Assembly: GCA_030272585.1 (NCBI GenBank)
Contig: BSYQ01000011.1
Span: forward strand, 806,001-870,000
DNA: 64,000 bases
Reading direction: 5' to 3'
From: Bryopsis sp. KO-2023
Lineage: Eukaryota > Chlorophyta > Ulvophyceae > Bryopsidales > Bryopsidaceae
The notes under the pieces were generated by a model. That model was given only the letters and a program-made list of their open reading frames with translations, was not told the origin of the DNA and searched no databases. Both the position numbers and the translations under genes were made by a program. Shown here piece by piece: positions 47,406-59,305 of the stretch (positions are counted from its first letter, which is position 1; each line of letters starts with the position of its first letter).

Positions 47406-50400
47406 ATGGGGAAAACGAATAACGCTGTGATGGCGGGCGAGGGAGGAACAGTGCACACTTTTTTCGCGTCCAAAGGCTATGGCTTCATCGTACCGGACGG
47501 CGGAGGAACCGACGTCTTTGTTCACCAGGTATTCGACGAGATTTCAGAACAGGAAAAAAACGGCGGGGTGTGGGTGTGCGTGTGACGGGGGGGAAGGGGG
47601 GTCGGACGCCGAACTATGGAGCAAAGGTTCTCGACAGCAAAAAAAAAAAAAAAAAGACGAAAATTTGACGTCCGTCTTAACTGAAATATGGAAACTTTGA
47701 AGCCGTGCTTTTTCGACGGGGAAAATCGTTTCCAGCGGAAGGAAGCTGAGGTTGTCTGCATCAATAGGGGTCCTTCAGTTTTTTTAAAAGCAATTCCTGG
47801 AGTTTCCAAGAAGTTTTCCATCAGCAATCGACCAATCGACCAATTCGATACTTGTTTACGTTTTTGTGTGCTCTTTTTTTCGTTTTTTTTTCGTTATTTT
47901 TTTAGAGGTAAGGGGGGGGGGATTGGCTCAGTATAAAGTTACAAAAGACAGATAGCAGAAACATAAACAAACTAAGGAAGAAAATCTTTCTAGAGTTTTT
48001 TTCTCAATTTTCTCTTGGCATGCCAGTCTGCCATACAGACCCAGGGATTCAGAGTTCTGTACGAAGGGCAGCGAGTCCAATTCGAAATGGCGATGGATGC
48101 AGGGGTCGGTCGACGAAGGGCTGCCAGAGTGAACATCCTACCCTCTCCCCAAACCCAGGGCCAAACGGTGGTGGGTTGATTTCAGATTTCAGATTTCATC
48201 CAATCATTTTGTATGTGCAAAATTAACAAAACAAAGGCAAATAAGGATTGCGGCGTCTGTTGTTGTTTTTTTCCCTTTCTGCTGACATTTCGCAGCTCCG
48301 ATTTCACTGAATGTTTCTTTTCGAAATTTGTTTGATTCAGGCTGACAATAGGACTGCAAAATCTGGATCTTCTGTTGGTCGGAAATATCGACATGGGCGC
48401 TTTCCCCCAGACGGAGTGCCTATCAGAAAACACGACAGCCGGCGAAAGGGGAACAGCCACTATGGAAAATCTAGAGGGGTAGGGTTTTTTTCGATTCCAG
48501 CATCAAAAAAATTGTAGAAAAAACGACATCTATTTGCATATGATGGGTGTTTTTCTGCCCTCTGCTGGAACGTCTGTCCTGTTCAGATTTTCCTGACAAT
48601 GGTGACTAATTCCTTTATTTCCAAGTGGGGAAAACATCATTGGACGCTCTCTGTTACGTTTTGGGTGCAGATCCTGTTTTTCGTCAGGAGGTGTCTCGAA
48701 AATCTGTGGAAATGTACAGCAATAAACAAATCCCTTTTTTTTGTTGATTTTTTTTTTCTACTGTTTTCACATGAATAAAACCAGGGTTCTGTAAGATGTG
48801 AGCTTGAGGATGGCTGGGGCACCGCACCCAGTGACATCATGTGGGTCATCTGTCTGCAATTATCCCATCCATGTGATCTCGGAAACATGAGGCTGGTTTG
48901 CCATCATTGGAGAAGAACGGTAGGAGCCAGCATCGTGGATTTGAGATACTCCGTCCTGACACCTCGAATTCAGCGAGCATTTCCCCTGATATCTTCCCTG
49001 GACCTGTCGAATCGGAAGCCTTGGGAGGCAGACATGACTGAAAGAATGATGGCAGAGGGCTTGGAATCGCTGCCCAAGCTGGGGAATTTGGCAAGCTTGA
49101 ATTTTGCGGGGTGGCCGGATTTGAAGGACAAGTGGTTGGAGGTGGTGAGTGACGTTCCGAGGCTGACGGCGTTGGATGTGTCGAGATGCACCAATGTGAC
49201 GGACCAGGGATGGAGGTCGATCGCAGAAATATCAAAGTTGGAGGAGCTTCACATGCAGGTGCAGGAAAAAACTTGACCAAAAAAGAAAAAAAACATACGA
49301 AATCCACGATGACCTGGCGGAAGCCCCCATATTCTTCCTTCTAAACCCATTTCCCCCCCCCCAAAAAAAAAAAGAAAAAAGCACCACCAAGTGCTCATGT
49401 TTTCAAATTTCTGTTTGTGCATGTTTCCCTAAAACTGTCGAGTTGATTTTGACGGTTTGTCTCCCCCCAGGGTTGCTGGCGATTGCGCAAGTTGAAAACC
49501 TCGTCCCTTTCCAGTCTGACATTCCTAAATCTGTCGGGCTGCGTCAGAGTCAGCAACAGCGCTTTGGGATCCATGTCCAGCCTGGTCAGACTGGAAACCT
49601 TGGATTTGTCGCTTTGTTCGAGTGTGACAGGGGCTGGTTTGAGAAAACTGGCTTGCATCGAAAGCTTGACGAAAATAGATCTGTCGGAAATGAAACATTT
49701 GGGGGACGAGGATGCGAAAGGCCTCGGTGCTGTGACAAGGTGGGTGATTTGGTTGCATGGCTTTGGATTTGAAATGTCACAGAATTAGCCACCCTCAAAG
49801 AAATCAGAAATATATACATATAACAGGAACAGGTTACAGATTTGTTTTGGGGACCTAAGAGTCTCCCCTCCTGTTTTCCACTTTCTGGTTTTCTGGTTTT
49901 ATATTGAATGATTTTTCATGCTTCAGTGTGGAGGTGTTGAAATGTGAATCGGGGTGGGGTGGGGTGGATGAACCAGCGTTAATGCATTCTTATTCTGAAC
50001 CAAAAAGGTGTTGCTGATGTTGCCATCTTTTGGGTGTTTTGGTTTTGTTTTCCACAGTTTGACAGAATTGACATTGGGGGAATGTGCATTGACGGACGTG
50101 GGCATCAGCTCATTGGCTGGCCTGACGAGGCTCCATTCGCTGGATCTCATGTCGCTGCCCCTCCTCGGAATGGCCCTCTCCGTTCTTCGGACGTTGACAT
50201 GGCTTCGCTGCGAAAGCTGCTACAACATGGACGATGACACCCCCTTCTTCATTGCTCAGTTGTCCAATCTGCAAGCATTAGCCCTCCCGTCTTGTATCGA
50301 AATCGGGTCGGACGGAATCGCCAACTTGGTGATCCTGACCGGCCTCACAGAGTTGGACTTGTCAGACGTTCCCGAACTGGATGATGATGCAATTGAGCAT

Positions 50401-51070
50401 TTGTCCGGCCTAAAAGCTTTGACATCGTTGGATTTGTCTGGAGCCCATTGGGGGGGGTTCACAGAGTTCACCGACAATGGGGTGTTGGCTCTGCAGGAGT
50501 TTCCCGAATTGGTCGATTTGAAATTGTCGAGATGGGCTCAGCTGTCAGACATAGGGTTGTCCATGTTGCAGGTGGGGGGTGGGACTAGGTCAACGACTTC
50601 AAGAATTCTCTTTGCAAGTTTCTTGACTTTCGGCAAGTCACAATCCATGCATGAGTTATGCTTTGGAATGTGTCCAGGATGCATGCATTCATGCATGCAT
50701 CTGTGTCATGTCGAAATGCATGTGGATGGATGCATGTATGCATGGCATGTCACAATTCCTATGCTTTTGAGTGACTGAGTGACTGAGTGAATGCAAGCAT
50801 GGATGTGGGTGTGTGCATGCATGCATGCAGATTGGAACATGTGGTGGAATTCGAATCAGTGTCACTGATATTTGCTGATGGATGTTGTGTGGACAGGTGT
50901 TGACCAATCTCGAGGATGTGGATTTATCCTGGTGCAAAGGAATCACAACGGAAGGTGTGCGTTCCCTTCAGAGTCTGCCAAAATTGGCTCATCTCGATGT
51001 ATCATGGTGCTTGGGTTTGGATGGGAAAAAAGTGGAAAAAATGCTTCCAGCTGTCGATATCACAACTTGA
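47406..51070 (+). CDS. cold-shock domain, F-box and leucine-rich-repeat protein (possible fusion)
   Basis: Exons 47406-47528, 48027-48167, 48341-48478, 48785-49258, 49471-49739, 50058-50571 and 50897-51070 join in frame to 610 residues. Residues about 9-85 are a cold-shock domain with both RNA-binding motifs (KGYGFIVPD and DVFVHQSAI), ending GRRRAARVNILPS. A basic linker follows. Residues about 148-180 are an F-box (PSDIMWVICLQLSHPCDLGNM, then RLVCHHWRR), which binds Skp1 in SCF ubiquitin ligases. From 190 to the end are AMN1-like leucine-rich repeats (LTFLNLSGCVRVSNSAL, LTELDLSDVPELDDDAIEHL) for substrate binding. The LRR exons are very secure. The join between the cold-shock and F-box exons is in phase with good splice sites (AGAGGG/GTAGGG to AACCAG), and the F-box exon lacks its own upstream ATG. 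Read without splicing, the cold-shock part would stop at 48517, so two genes remain possible. Confidence 0.65.
50660..50831. repeat. ATGC-rich and GAGTGACT simple repeats in an LRR intron
   Basis: Clusters of ATGCATGC-type words and a three-unit GAGTGACT-like tandem in the intron 50572-50896. The ATGC words are self-complementary. Confidence 0.7.
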
Positions 51071-52397
51071 CGAGAAGACCTCCACAATGTTCCACAGTGT
51101 GTTTTTGTTTTCCCCCATCTCATTTCTCATTTTGGATTTCCTTTCTTTTTAATTATTATTGTTTTTGGCTGGATGGAGCAGTTTCTGGAAGGCCATCTTT
51201 TTTATTGCAGGTGTCATATTTCTACTGCTTTTTTATTGAGTTTTTTTTTTTACCAGCATTTGTTGGGGAGTGGTGTATGATAGATGGTGTGGTTCATGCC
51301 GGATTGGCAGTGTAATTTAATCTATTTCGTGTGTCGACAAAACTAACACTTGGGAAGAACTTTTCAGGAAAAAAGAAAAAAGGTCATTTTTTTTCACCTT
51401 GTACAACAAATGCTGAACGATTCGAGCAACACGTTCAATTTGAAAAAGACTCCAAATCGAAACACAAGAAGAAGAAGACGCAAGAAGGAAATTTTTTACA
51501 CCTAGCCCACCATGAAACAACAAACTCTATCCTTCCATCCCCATATATCTGCTAGAACCCGCCGCGAAGGAAAATTTGCTAAAACCAGTACTATAGTCTA
51601 GTGCAGTTGTTCAAACACTGCCCCCTCCAGTCCAAACTCCAAAGCCCACCAAAAAAGAACCTGTTTTTTTCAATTTTTTCAATTTTCAATTTTTTTGAGC
51701 TACACCTTTCGACGCTTGTTCCTGCCCTGGCTGGGCTCCGAGTTCACAAGTAGAAAGGGGTCCTCCCACGACACCGTCGTCACGACAGTGTCGTGGTGTT
51801 GGGCGTCGTGACGATGTCACCACTTGCACCACGACGTCGTCACGACGCCCATCCGCTCAGGGATGTTGCGCAATCGAGTGACGAGTGACGTGGCCATAAA
51901 GGTCCTGGAAAAGATGGTTAGCCCTGTCAGATAACTCCCTGATGGGGTTGTGAATGCAACGTTTTGCGAAATGGACTGGATGTGGTGGATGTGTTACATG
52001 GGTTTCACAGGCTCTCGCTCAGCGGTCCATGTTAAAACGTTCCATGTTAAGACTGTGGCATTTTGATCCCAGGCTTTCAGATCACAAGAACCGCGAGTTG
52101 AAATGAAGAACAGAATAGGAAGTTTTGACTGGCGAGGAGGGGGCGGGGCTGTCGACGATTCAGTCCACTGGAGCACCATGCCTGTCGAACCCTGCACACC
52201 ACACAGACGAAGAAGGCACTAGTAACTTCACTCCTGTCCGCTGCTCACCACCAGGGAAAGAACACAGACACGCAGGTCACTACTAACCGCGCTCGTGCCG
52301 ACACCACCCCTGACTGAACGTAGAGACAAAAGCAATATCCAATTGGTTGTATTGCAATAAACGTGTAGTCCAACTTGAAGCCCGAGTTCTCCAGTCT
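51071..52397. other. intergenic region with hairpin cluster
   Basis: About 1.3 kb between the LRR stop and the next start. The left part is T-rich and likely a 3' UTR. Two adjacent strong inverted repeats lie at 51766-51850, and a 20-bp block shared with 60038-60057 lies at 51918-51937. No gene was supported. Confidence 0.45.
51766..51850. repeat. two adjacent inverted repeats built from a GTCGTGACG-like word
   Basis: First hairpin: arms 51766-51774 (CCACGACAC) and 51788-51796, perfect. Second: arms 51801-51818 and 51833-51850, 18 bp with one mismatch, 14-nt loop. The words TCGTCACGAC and GTCGTGACG recur in both arms and the first loop, so alternative pairings are possible. Confidence 0.8.
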
Positions 52398-55300
52398 ATG
52401 CAGCCGAGGATGCCGCCGAAACTGCGGGCCACGGCCTTCTTGTTGGCGACTCTCTTCTCTACTTGCTCAGGTCAGAGAACCGAAACTAGTGTCGCACAGC
52501 GAAAAGTTCATCTTCACTCCCTCGTTCCACAGCAGTGACCACTGGGCTCTTTCCCCCAGTACATGTCCCACAAGTCTCCGTTTCTCGAAGGCGTCCCTTT
52601 GTGTACGTCTGGTCGACAGGAATCTCGAAACGCGCGCGAGAGTGGGACTACCAGCCACCAGAAAATCGTACGAATGGTAGTCCTCGAAATCGTCAAGAAA
52701 CCGCGGTAGCTCATCGTCGTCCTTCACTTCGGCTGGAAAATTTGCAATTCCAGGAGAGCGGAAACACCTTGGGAGGGGCGACGACGGCGTTTTTTTGTTT
52801 TGTGCGGTGCTCGTCGTCCATTGACTTGTTTGCCAGTCAGACGAGGAACATTGGTCACCTGGTGCTGATTTGTGTAGTCGTTTTTGAACACAGTCGCGAA
52901 GGTCTCCCAAATGACGATCTGTAAAATGTACCTTTAGATTGCCGAGTGCGCGGGCTCAGACCCTGGAAATCTGTCAAAAGGTGCCACGATGTTCACAAAT
53001 GGTGATTTTTTTTCATTTTTTTTTTGGGGGGGGGGTGGAGTTCCCAACGAAAATGGCGCGGTGCCCAACAAACAAAACACCAGATTTCCCTGAGTCTGCA
53101 GCAATGGACCCTGCCTACCTTGTCTCTAAATGCGTCCTTGAATGCAATATTCACAAGGAATAATAATTAGTTTTGTCTGAAAGTTTGTTAATGCACCCAC
53201 ACTTTGTCCGTCAGCAGTTATTCTACAGTTTGTATCTTTGTTGGTGTCCTTTCCAATTGGACACGGGATACTCATGTTCACGAATATCTGCCAAAAACTT
53301 TAACAGAATATTGTAGCCGTGTTGTAACTTTATTCACGGCTACAATAGAAGCTGGGTGGCTTCTTCGCGTGTAATTATGTTATGTTATGTTATGTTGTAA
53401 CTTTATTCTCTTCATGGGGTAGAGGCCTTTTTTTGCTTCAGGCGAAAACTCAATTAGCTCCGCATGGGTTGAGTCGATTTTCGTCATGCTTCTTTTCCCT
53501 AGAATTCACAAAATCATTACTCTTTATCATGCATTCTACAAGAATCATACAGGCACTTTCGAAAATCTCCTAAAATTCAGTCAGCAGATATTCTTGGTGG
53601 AACAAAATCAGATGTTGTGGGAGCTTTCATGTCGTAGGTCAAAAACAATTTCGCGAACCGAGGAAAGTCGCATTTCCAGAAGACGGCCCTATAAAAAAAG
53701 AGATAATTTAATTAGGAGTTGTTTAATGCGATCTCATTTAGAATGCCCAGCCGATTCTTCACTTCACTATAGGTTGTGTCCTCCTTCCATCCTCTCAAGC
53801 ATGTCTCCAAAGCATTTGCTTCTGCACATGTTCATAGGTCAAAGCCCCCCCCCAAGTGTTCCAGCCACTCCCTCTCCTCCCCCACCAGCCACTCCCTCTC
53901 CTCCCCCACCAGCCACTCCTTCTCCACCCCCACCAAACACTCCCTCTCCCCTACCTCCAGCCACTCCAGCTCCTCCACCTCCAGCCACCCCTGCTCCTCC
54001 CCCACCAGCCACTCCTTCTCCACCCCCACCAAACACTCCCTCTCCCCTACCTCCAGCCACTCCAGCTCCTCCACCTCCAGCCACCCCTGCTCCTCCCCCA
54101 CCAGCGACCCCAGCTCCTATTCCTCCTCCGCCTCCAGCGACCCCAGGGCCTATCCCTCCTCCACCACCAGCGACCCCAGCTCCACCACCACCTATTCCTC
54201 CTCCGCCTCCAGCGACTCCAGCTCCTATTCCTCCTCCGCCTCCAGCGACTCCAGGTCCTATCCCTCCTCCGCCGCCAGCGACCCCAGCTCCACCACCACC
54301 TATTCCTCCTCCGCCTCCAGCGACCCCAGGTCCTATTCCTCCTCCGCCTCCAGCGACTCCAGGTCCTATCCCTCCTCCGCCGCCAGCGACTCCAGCTCCA
54401 CCACCACCTATCCCTCCTCCGCCACCAGCGACCCCAGGTCCTATTCCTCCTCCGCCTCCAGCGACTCCAGGTCCTATTCCTCCTCCGCCGCCAGCGACCC
54501 CAGCTCCACCACCACCTATTCCTCCTCCGCCGCCAGCGACCCCAGGTCCTATCCCTCCTCCGCCGCCAGCGACCCCAGCTCCACCACCACCTATTCCTCC
54601 TCCGCCGCCAGCGACTCCAGCTCCTATTCCTCCTCCGCCGCCAGCGACTCCAGCTCCACCACCACCTATTCCTCCTCCGCCGCCAGCGACCCCAGGTCCT
54701 ATTCCTCCTCCGCCTCCAGCGACTCCAGGTCCTATCCCTCCTCCGCCGCCAGCGACCCCAGCTCCACCACCACCTATTCCTCCTCCGCCGCCAGCGACTC
54801 CAGCTCCTATTCCTCCTCCGCCTCCAGCGACCCCAGGTCCTATTCCTCCTCCGCCTCCAGCGACTCCAGGTCCTATCCCTCCTCCGCCGCCAGCGACTCC
54901 AGCTCCACCACCACCTATTCCTCCTCCGCCGCCAGCGACCCCAGCTCCACCACCACCTATTCCTCCTCCGCCGCCAGCGACTCCAGCTCCACCACCACCT
55001 ATTCCTCCTCCGCCGCCAGCGACCCCAGGTCCTATTCCTCCTCCGCCTCCAGCGACTCCAGGTCCTATCCCTCCTCCGCCGCCAGCGACCCCAGCTCCAC
55101 CACCACCTATTCCTCCTCCGCCGCCAGCGACTCCAGCTCCTATTCCTCCTCCGCCTCCAGCGACCCCAGGTCCTATTCCTCCTCCGCCTCCAGCGACTCC
55201 AGGTCCTATCCCTCCTCCGCCGCCAGCGACTCCAGCTCCACCACCACCTATTCCTCCTCCGCCGCCAGCGACCCCAGCTCCACCACCACCTATTCCTCCT

Positions 55301-58023
55301 CCGCCGCCAGCGACTCCAGCTCCACCACCACCTATTCCTCCTCCGCCGCCAGCGACCCCAGGTCCTATTCCTCCTCCGCCTCCAGCGACTCCAGGTCCTA
55401 TCCCTCCTCCGCCGCCAGCGACTCCAGCTCCACCACCACCTATTCCTCCTCCGCCGCCAGCGACCCCAGCTCCACCACCACCTATTCCTCCTCCGCCGCC
55501 AGCGACTCCAGCTCCACCACCACCTATTCCTCCTCCGCCTCCAGCGACCCCAGGTCCTATTCCTCCTCCGCCTCCAGCGACTCCAGGTCCTATCCCTCCT
55601 CCGCCGCCAGCGACTCCAGCTCCACCACCACCTATTCCTCCTCCGCCGCCAGCGACCCCAGCTCCACCACCACCTATTCCTCCTCCGCCGCCAGCGACTC
55701 CAGCTCCACCACCACCTATTCCTCCTCCGCCGCCAGCGACCCCAGGTCCTATTCCTCCTCCGCCTCCAGCGACTCCAGGTCCTATCCCTCCTCCGCCGCC
55801 AGCGACCCCAGCTCCACCACCACCTATTCCTCCTCCGCCGCCAGCGACTCCAGCTCCTATTCCTCCTCCGCCTCCAGCGACCCCAGGTCCTATTCCTCCT
55901 CCGCCTCCAGCGACTCCAGGTCCTATCCCTCCTCCGCCGCCAGCGACTCCAGCTCCACCACCACCTATTCCTCCTCCGCCGCCAGCGACCCCAGCTCCAC
56001 CACCACCTATTCCTCCTCCGCCGCCAGCGACTCCAGCTCCACCACCACCTATTCCTCCTCCGCCGCCAGCGACCCCAGGTCCTATTCCTCCTCCGCCTCC
56101 AGCGACTCCAGGTCCTATCCCTCCTCCGCCGCCAGCGACCCCAGCTCCACCACCACCTATTCCTCCTCCGCCGCCAGCGACTCCAGCTCCACCACCACCT
56201 ATTCCTCCTCCGCCGCCAGCGACCCCAGGTCCTATTCCTCCTCCGCCTCCAGCGACTCCAGGTCCTATCCCTCCTCCGCCGCCAGCGACCCCAGCTCCAC
56301 CACCACCTATTCCTCCTCCGCCGCCAGCGACTCCAGCTCCACCACCACCTGTTCCTCCTCCGCCGCCAGCGACCCCAGCTCCTATCCTTCCTCCGCCTCC
56401 AGCGACTCCAGGTCCTATCCCTCCTCCGCCGCCAGCGACCCCAGCTCCTATCCCTCCTCCGCCTCCAGCGACCCCAGGTCCTATTCCTCCTCCGCCGCCA
56501 GCGACTCCAGCTCCTATCCCTCCTCCGCCTCCAGCGACTCCAGGTCCTATCCCTCCTCCGCCGCCAGCGACTCCAGCTCCACCACCACCTATTCCTCCTC
56601 CGCCTCCAGCGACCCCAGCTCCTATAGCTCCTATAGCTCTACCACGACCACCCACTCCAGCTCCTCCCTCACCAGCAACGCCTCCTTCTCCCCCACTAGA
56701 AACTCCAGCTCCACCCCCACTAGCGACTCCACCTCCTTCCCCACCAGAAACTTCAGCTCCACCCCCACCAGCGACTCCACCTCCTCCCCCACCTACTACT
56801 CCAGCTCCTCCTCCACCAGCAACGCCTGCTCCTTCCACACCAGTAACGCCTGCTCCTCTACCACCAGCTACTGCAGCTCCTCCCCCTCCAACTACTCCTT
56901 TTTCACCCCCACCAACCACTCCGAGTCTACTTGGAGCCACATCTCAGGTGCCGTCTCCAGAGCCATCTCCAGTGCCATCTCCGGTCCTACCTCCAGTCCC
57001 ACCTCCTCCAGTGCCATCTCCTGTACCATCTCCTGTATCATCTCCTGTCCCATCCCCTGTCCCATCTCCTGCCCCATCTCCTGTCCCATCTCCCCCGCCT
57101 CGAGATATTTCAACAACACCACCAGAAGAAGTTACCGCCACCGTCCAAGATGCCGTGCTAGAGGGGGATAGGGAAGAGCTAGTGGAATTTCTAACTCTTG
57201 CTCCTGATCCTGTTCCTCTGGCAAAGGGTTTCACCTTCGATGGGGTTGACAGGGAGGTAGTGCTAAATAAGACAGTGGCCAGAGAAATTGATGGGGATGT
57301 TATCACACTGAAGGCCATCGCGGCTGCTGTGCTTCAATCGAAGAACTTCACCAAGCTTGCGAACGTTACTGTACTCTCTGTGTTCCCCGAAGGTGATCGT
57401 TTGTTTTTTGGTGGTGAGAGGGAGCAAAGAGGGGGATGTGTTTAGGACATTGAGTATGAGTTCCCTTGTGGTTTCTTCTTGACAGGTAACGACACCTTGG
57501 TAGGAATTTTTGAAGAGCTGTATCGAGATGAAGAGCTTTTGCAGGAAGTAATTGATGCGGATGCTGCAGTACAGGTCATTATTTTCAACGAATTTGATCT
57601 TTACAACGTTGACGACTCCTCTTTTCCTCCTCAATGGGGAAAATAAAAACAAAGGTTCAAATTCCAACTCAAATAGAGGAACATATTGTTGGCCCTTCTG
57701 ATCATGGCCGCTTCCTGTTCCTAATATCATTGTGTCAATAATGACTGGGTGGGCCCTGGAGTCAATTCGAAGTTGGGCTCTTCTGTTCCCCAGCAAAAGT
57801 ACTCACAACATTTTCAGCATTTAGGTGTTCCCTGTGTGTGTGATTGATATTTTCGTTTTTTGTTGGAGAGCAGTTGGTTCCTAGCACTGGGCGACGTCGA
57901 TTGACGTGCGATGGTTGCACTCCTGCAAACTCTTTCGTATGTGCTCATTGTTGGTCAAAAACCATCTGCGGGAAATTCTTTTGGTGCCTGGACGAAACTG
58001 GGAAATCCAAAAAAGGAAACTGA
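52398..58023 (+). CDS. secreted proline-rich (hydroxyproline-rich-like) protein with Cys-rich C-terminus
   Basis: Likely cell-wall or extracellular-matrix protein. Exons 52398-52470, 53838-57392, 57486-57574 and 57874-58023 join in phase (1, 1, 0) to 1288 residues. Residues 1-24 (MQPRMPPKLRATAFLLATLF and following) are a signal peptide. Residues about 25-1105 are nearly all Pro, Ala, Thr, Ile and Gly in units such as PPPPPATPGPI and PPPPPATPAPPPPI, then Ser-Pro-Val repeats. This resembles hydroxyproline-rich wall proteins and pherophorin spacers of algae. The C-terminal 180 residues are non-repetitive: an acidic domain (DGDVITLKAIAAAVL, SVFPEGNDTLVGIFEELY) and a Cys-rich end (CDGCTPANSFVCAHC, then CGKFFWC). 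The C-terminal function is unknown. The 1.4-kb first intron has phase 1 on both sides, which supports the signal-peptide exon. Confidence 0.75.
53309..53409. repeat. inverted repeat plus direct repeat and TATGT array in an intron
   Basis: Perfect 13-bp arms at 53309-53321 and 53335-53347 (TATTGTAGCCGTG and its complement) with a 13-nt loop. The loop sequence TTGTAACTTTATT recurs about 75 bp later after four TTATG units (53377-53396). Confidence 0.75.
53865..56640 (+). repeat. coding tandem repeat with higher-order units
   Basis: About 2.8 kb of 30-45 bp units built from CCTCCTCCGCC(G/T)CCAGCGAC(C/T)CCAG plus GTCCTATTC, CTCCTATTC or CTCCACCACCACCTATTC, alternating within the proline-rich gene. 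Longer blocks of several units recur almost identically (for example from about 54790, 55130 and 55850), so the array has grown by recent duplication of multi-unit blocks. Confidence 0.9.
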
Positions 58024-59222
58024 CCCAAAGACAGAAAAGGTGAAGAGAGTGAAAAAAAGACTAGCTAGGCTATATAGCCAGGCTGTGGTGTTCTGACAGC
58101 ACAGGCTGCGGGTGGCAGGACCCACCCCTGGGAATCGATCCAGGAGCTAGCTACAGGTATAGGTTCAGTATGGCGTTTTTTTGGTTTTCTTTGCTGATTG
58201 CTGTTACCTGGGTGCATTCGGAATAAGTTCAATTGGGTACATTCCAATGGGTGCATAACTTATTATTGTTTTTCTTTTTTTTGGGGGGGGGGGAGGGAAG
58301 ACGGGAAGGGAAGAGTTTTCCTTTGGATTCACGTGATAAACACGTGAATGTCCAAGATGAATGACATAATCCCGGAAATTATTCATGCTGTGGAAATATT
58401 GTGGGCAACAAAATGAACAAAGTTGGAAAAAACAACTGTTGAAGAACAGCGGGTTCTAACACTTGAATAGTTCTATTGCATGAACTTGGGCTTGCGCATG
58501 TAATGTTTGGTTTGGTCTGATCTGTTGCATGTCTGACACTTTGTAGTTCTTTTAAGTGCGTTTCAAGGGCGACTCTGTTTCCCCCTTACATCCCTCGATA
58601 AGATGGGATCCATATTCCATGATGGGGATGGCCGCCTGTGGCTGCTATTGACATAATTGTTTTTTCACTGTTCCAAGTCTGTTTCCGTTCTCCATTTTTT
58701 TATTTGTTTTTTCATTTTATCTAAACCATCTGCCCCAGAGAGATATGATCGTTGCATCTACACCATCCAATTTCCCCCATTCTTATCGGATTGTCATTTT
58801 CTCTTTCTCCATTAGTTGTTGTTGAAGTGGGCAGTTAATGTGGAGCGTTAAGGGAGTTTTGAATGCGGGAAATGATTGTTAGGATGGTTGAAATGAGTTG
58901 GAGGTGTTAGAAGTGGTTGGGTTGAGTCAGTTTGGGTTCGGTGTATTGTAAAGGAATGAGGGAATGAGTGGGATAGTTGGAGTGGATGAGAATGATGGGA
59001 GTTGGACATAGTACGGGAAATACGTATTGTGGTGAGGCGGTACAGATGAGGAGGTACTGTGTACTGTGAAAGCAGTATTGGGTGGGAACGGATATATATT
59101 GTGGGTTAGAAATGAACGGATACTCTTGTAAGTCCTTTGAAGCATAGATCTTGTGTTCCTTGTGTGCTCCACCCAGTTGGTCTCATAATCTGAAAGACAT
59201 CGGAAGTCTATATTATCACGTG
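58024..59222. other. intergenic region, partly G/T-rich
   Basis: Right after the proline-rich gene. A G run lies at 58283-58292 and an inverted CACGTG pair at 58327-58349. From about 58830 to 59150 the plus strand is G/T/A-rich and C-poor. No gene was supported. Confidence 0.4.
58327..58349. repeat. inverted pair of CACGTG motifs
   Basis: ATTCACGTG, five bases, then the exact complement. CACGTG is the core of bZIP/bHLH binding sites in many eukaryotes; function here is unknown. Confidence 0.6.
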
Positions 59223-59229
59223 TATAAAG
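59223..59229 (+). promoter_or_regulatory. possible TATA box before the hairpin array
   Basis: TATAAAG preceded by CACGTG, about 80 bp upstream of the first stem-loop. A start of transcription near 59250-59260 would put the array at the 5' end of an RNA. This is suggestive only. Confidence 0.3.
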
Positions 59230-59305
59230 AACGTACGGAAGGGAATATGGCTGAACTTTGTAAATGTTGTTCGAAAGAAAATGGTTTCGGAGCCAGGTTG
59301 CTTTG

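Noticed and set aside
53839-56940. Very long minus-strand Gly-rich ORF and two other long plus-strand ORFs over the proline-rich gene
   Set aside because: They are consequences of the stop-free repeat. Only the Pro/Ala/Thr frame continues in phase into a signal-peptide exon and into the non-repetitive C-terminal exons.
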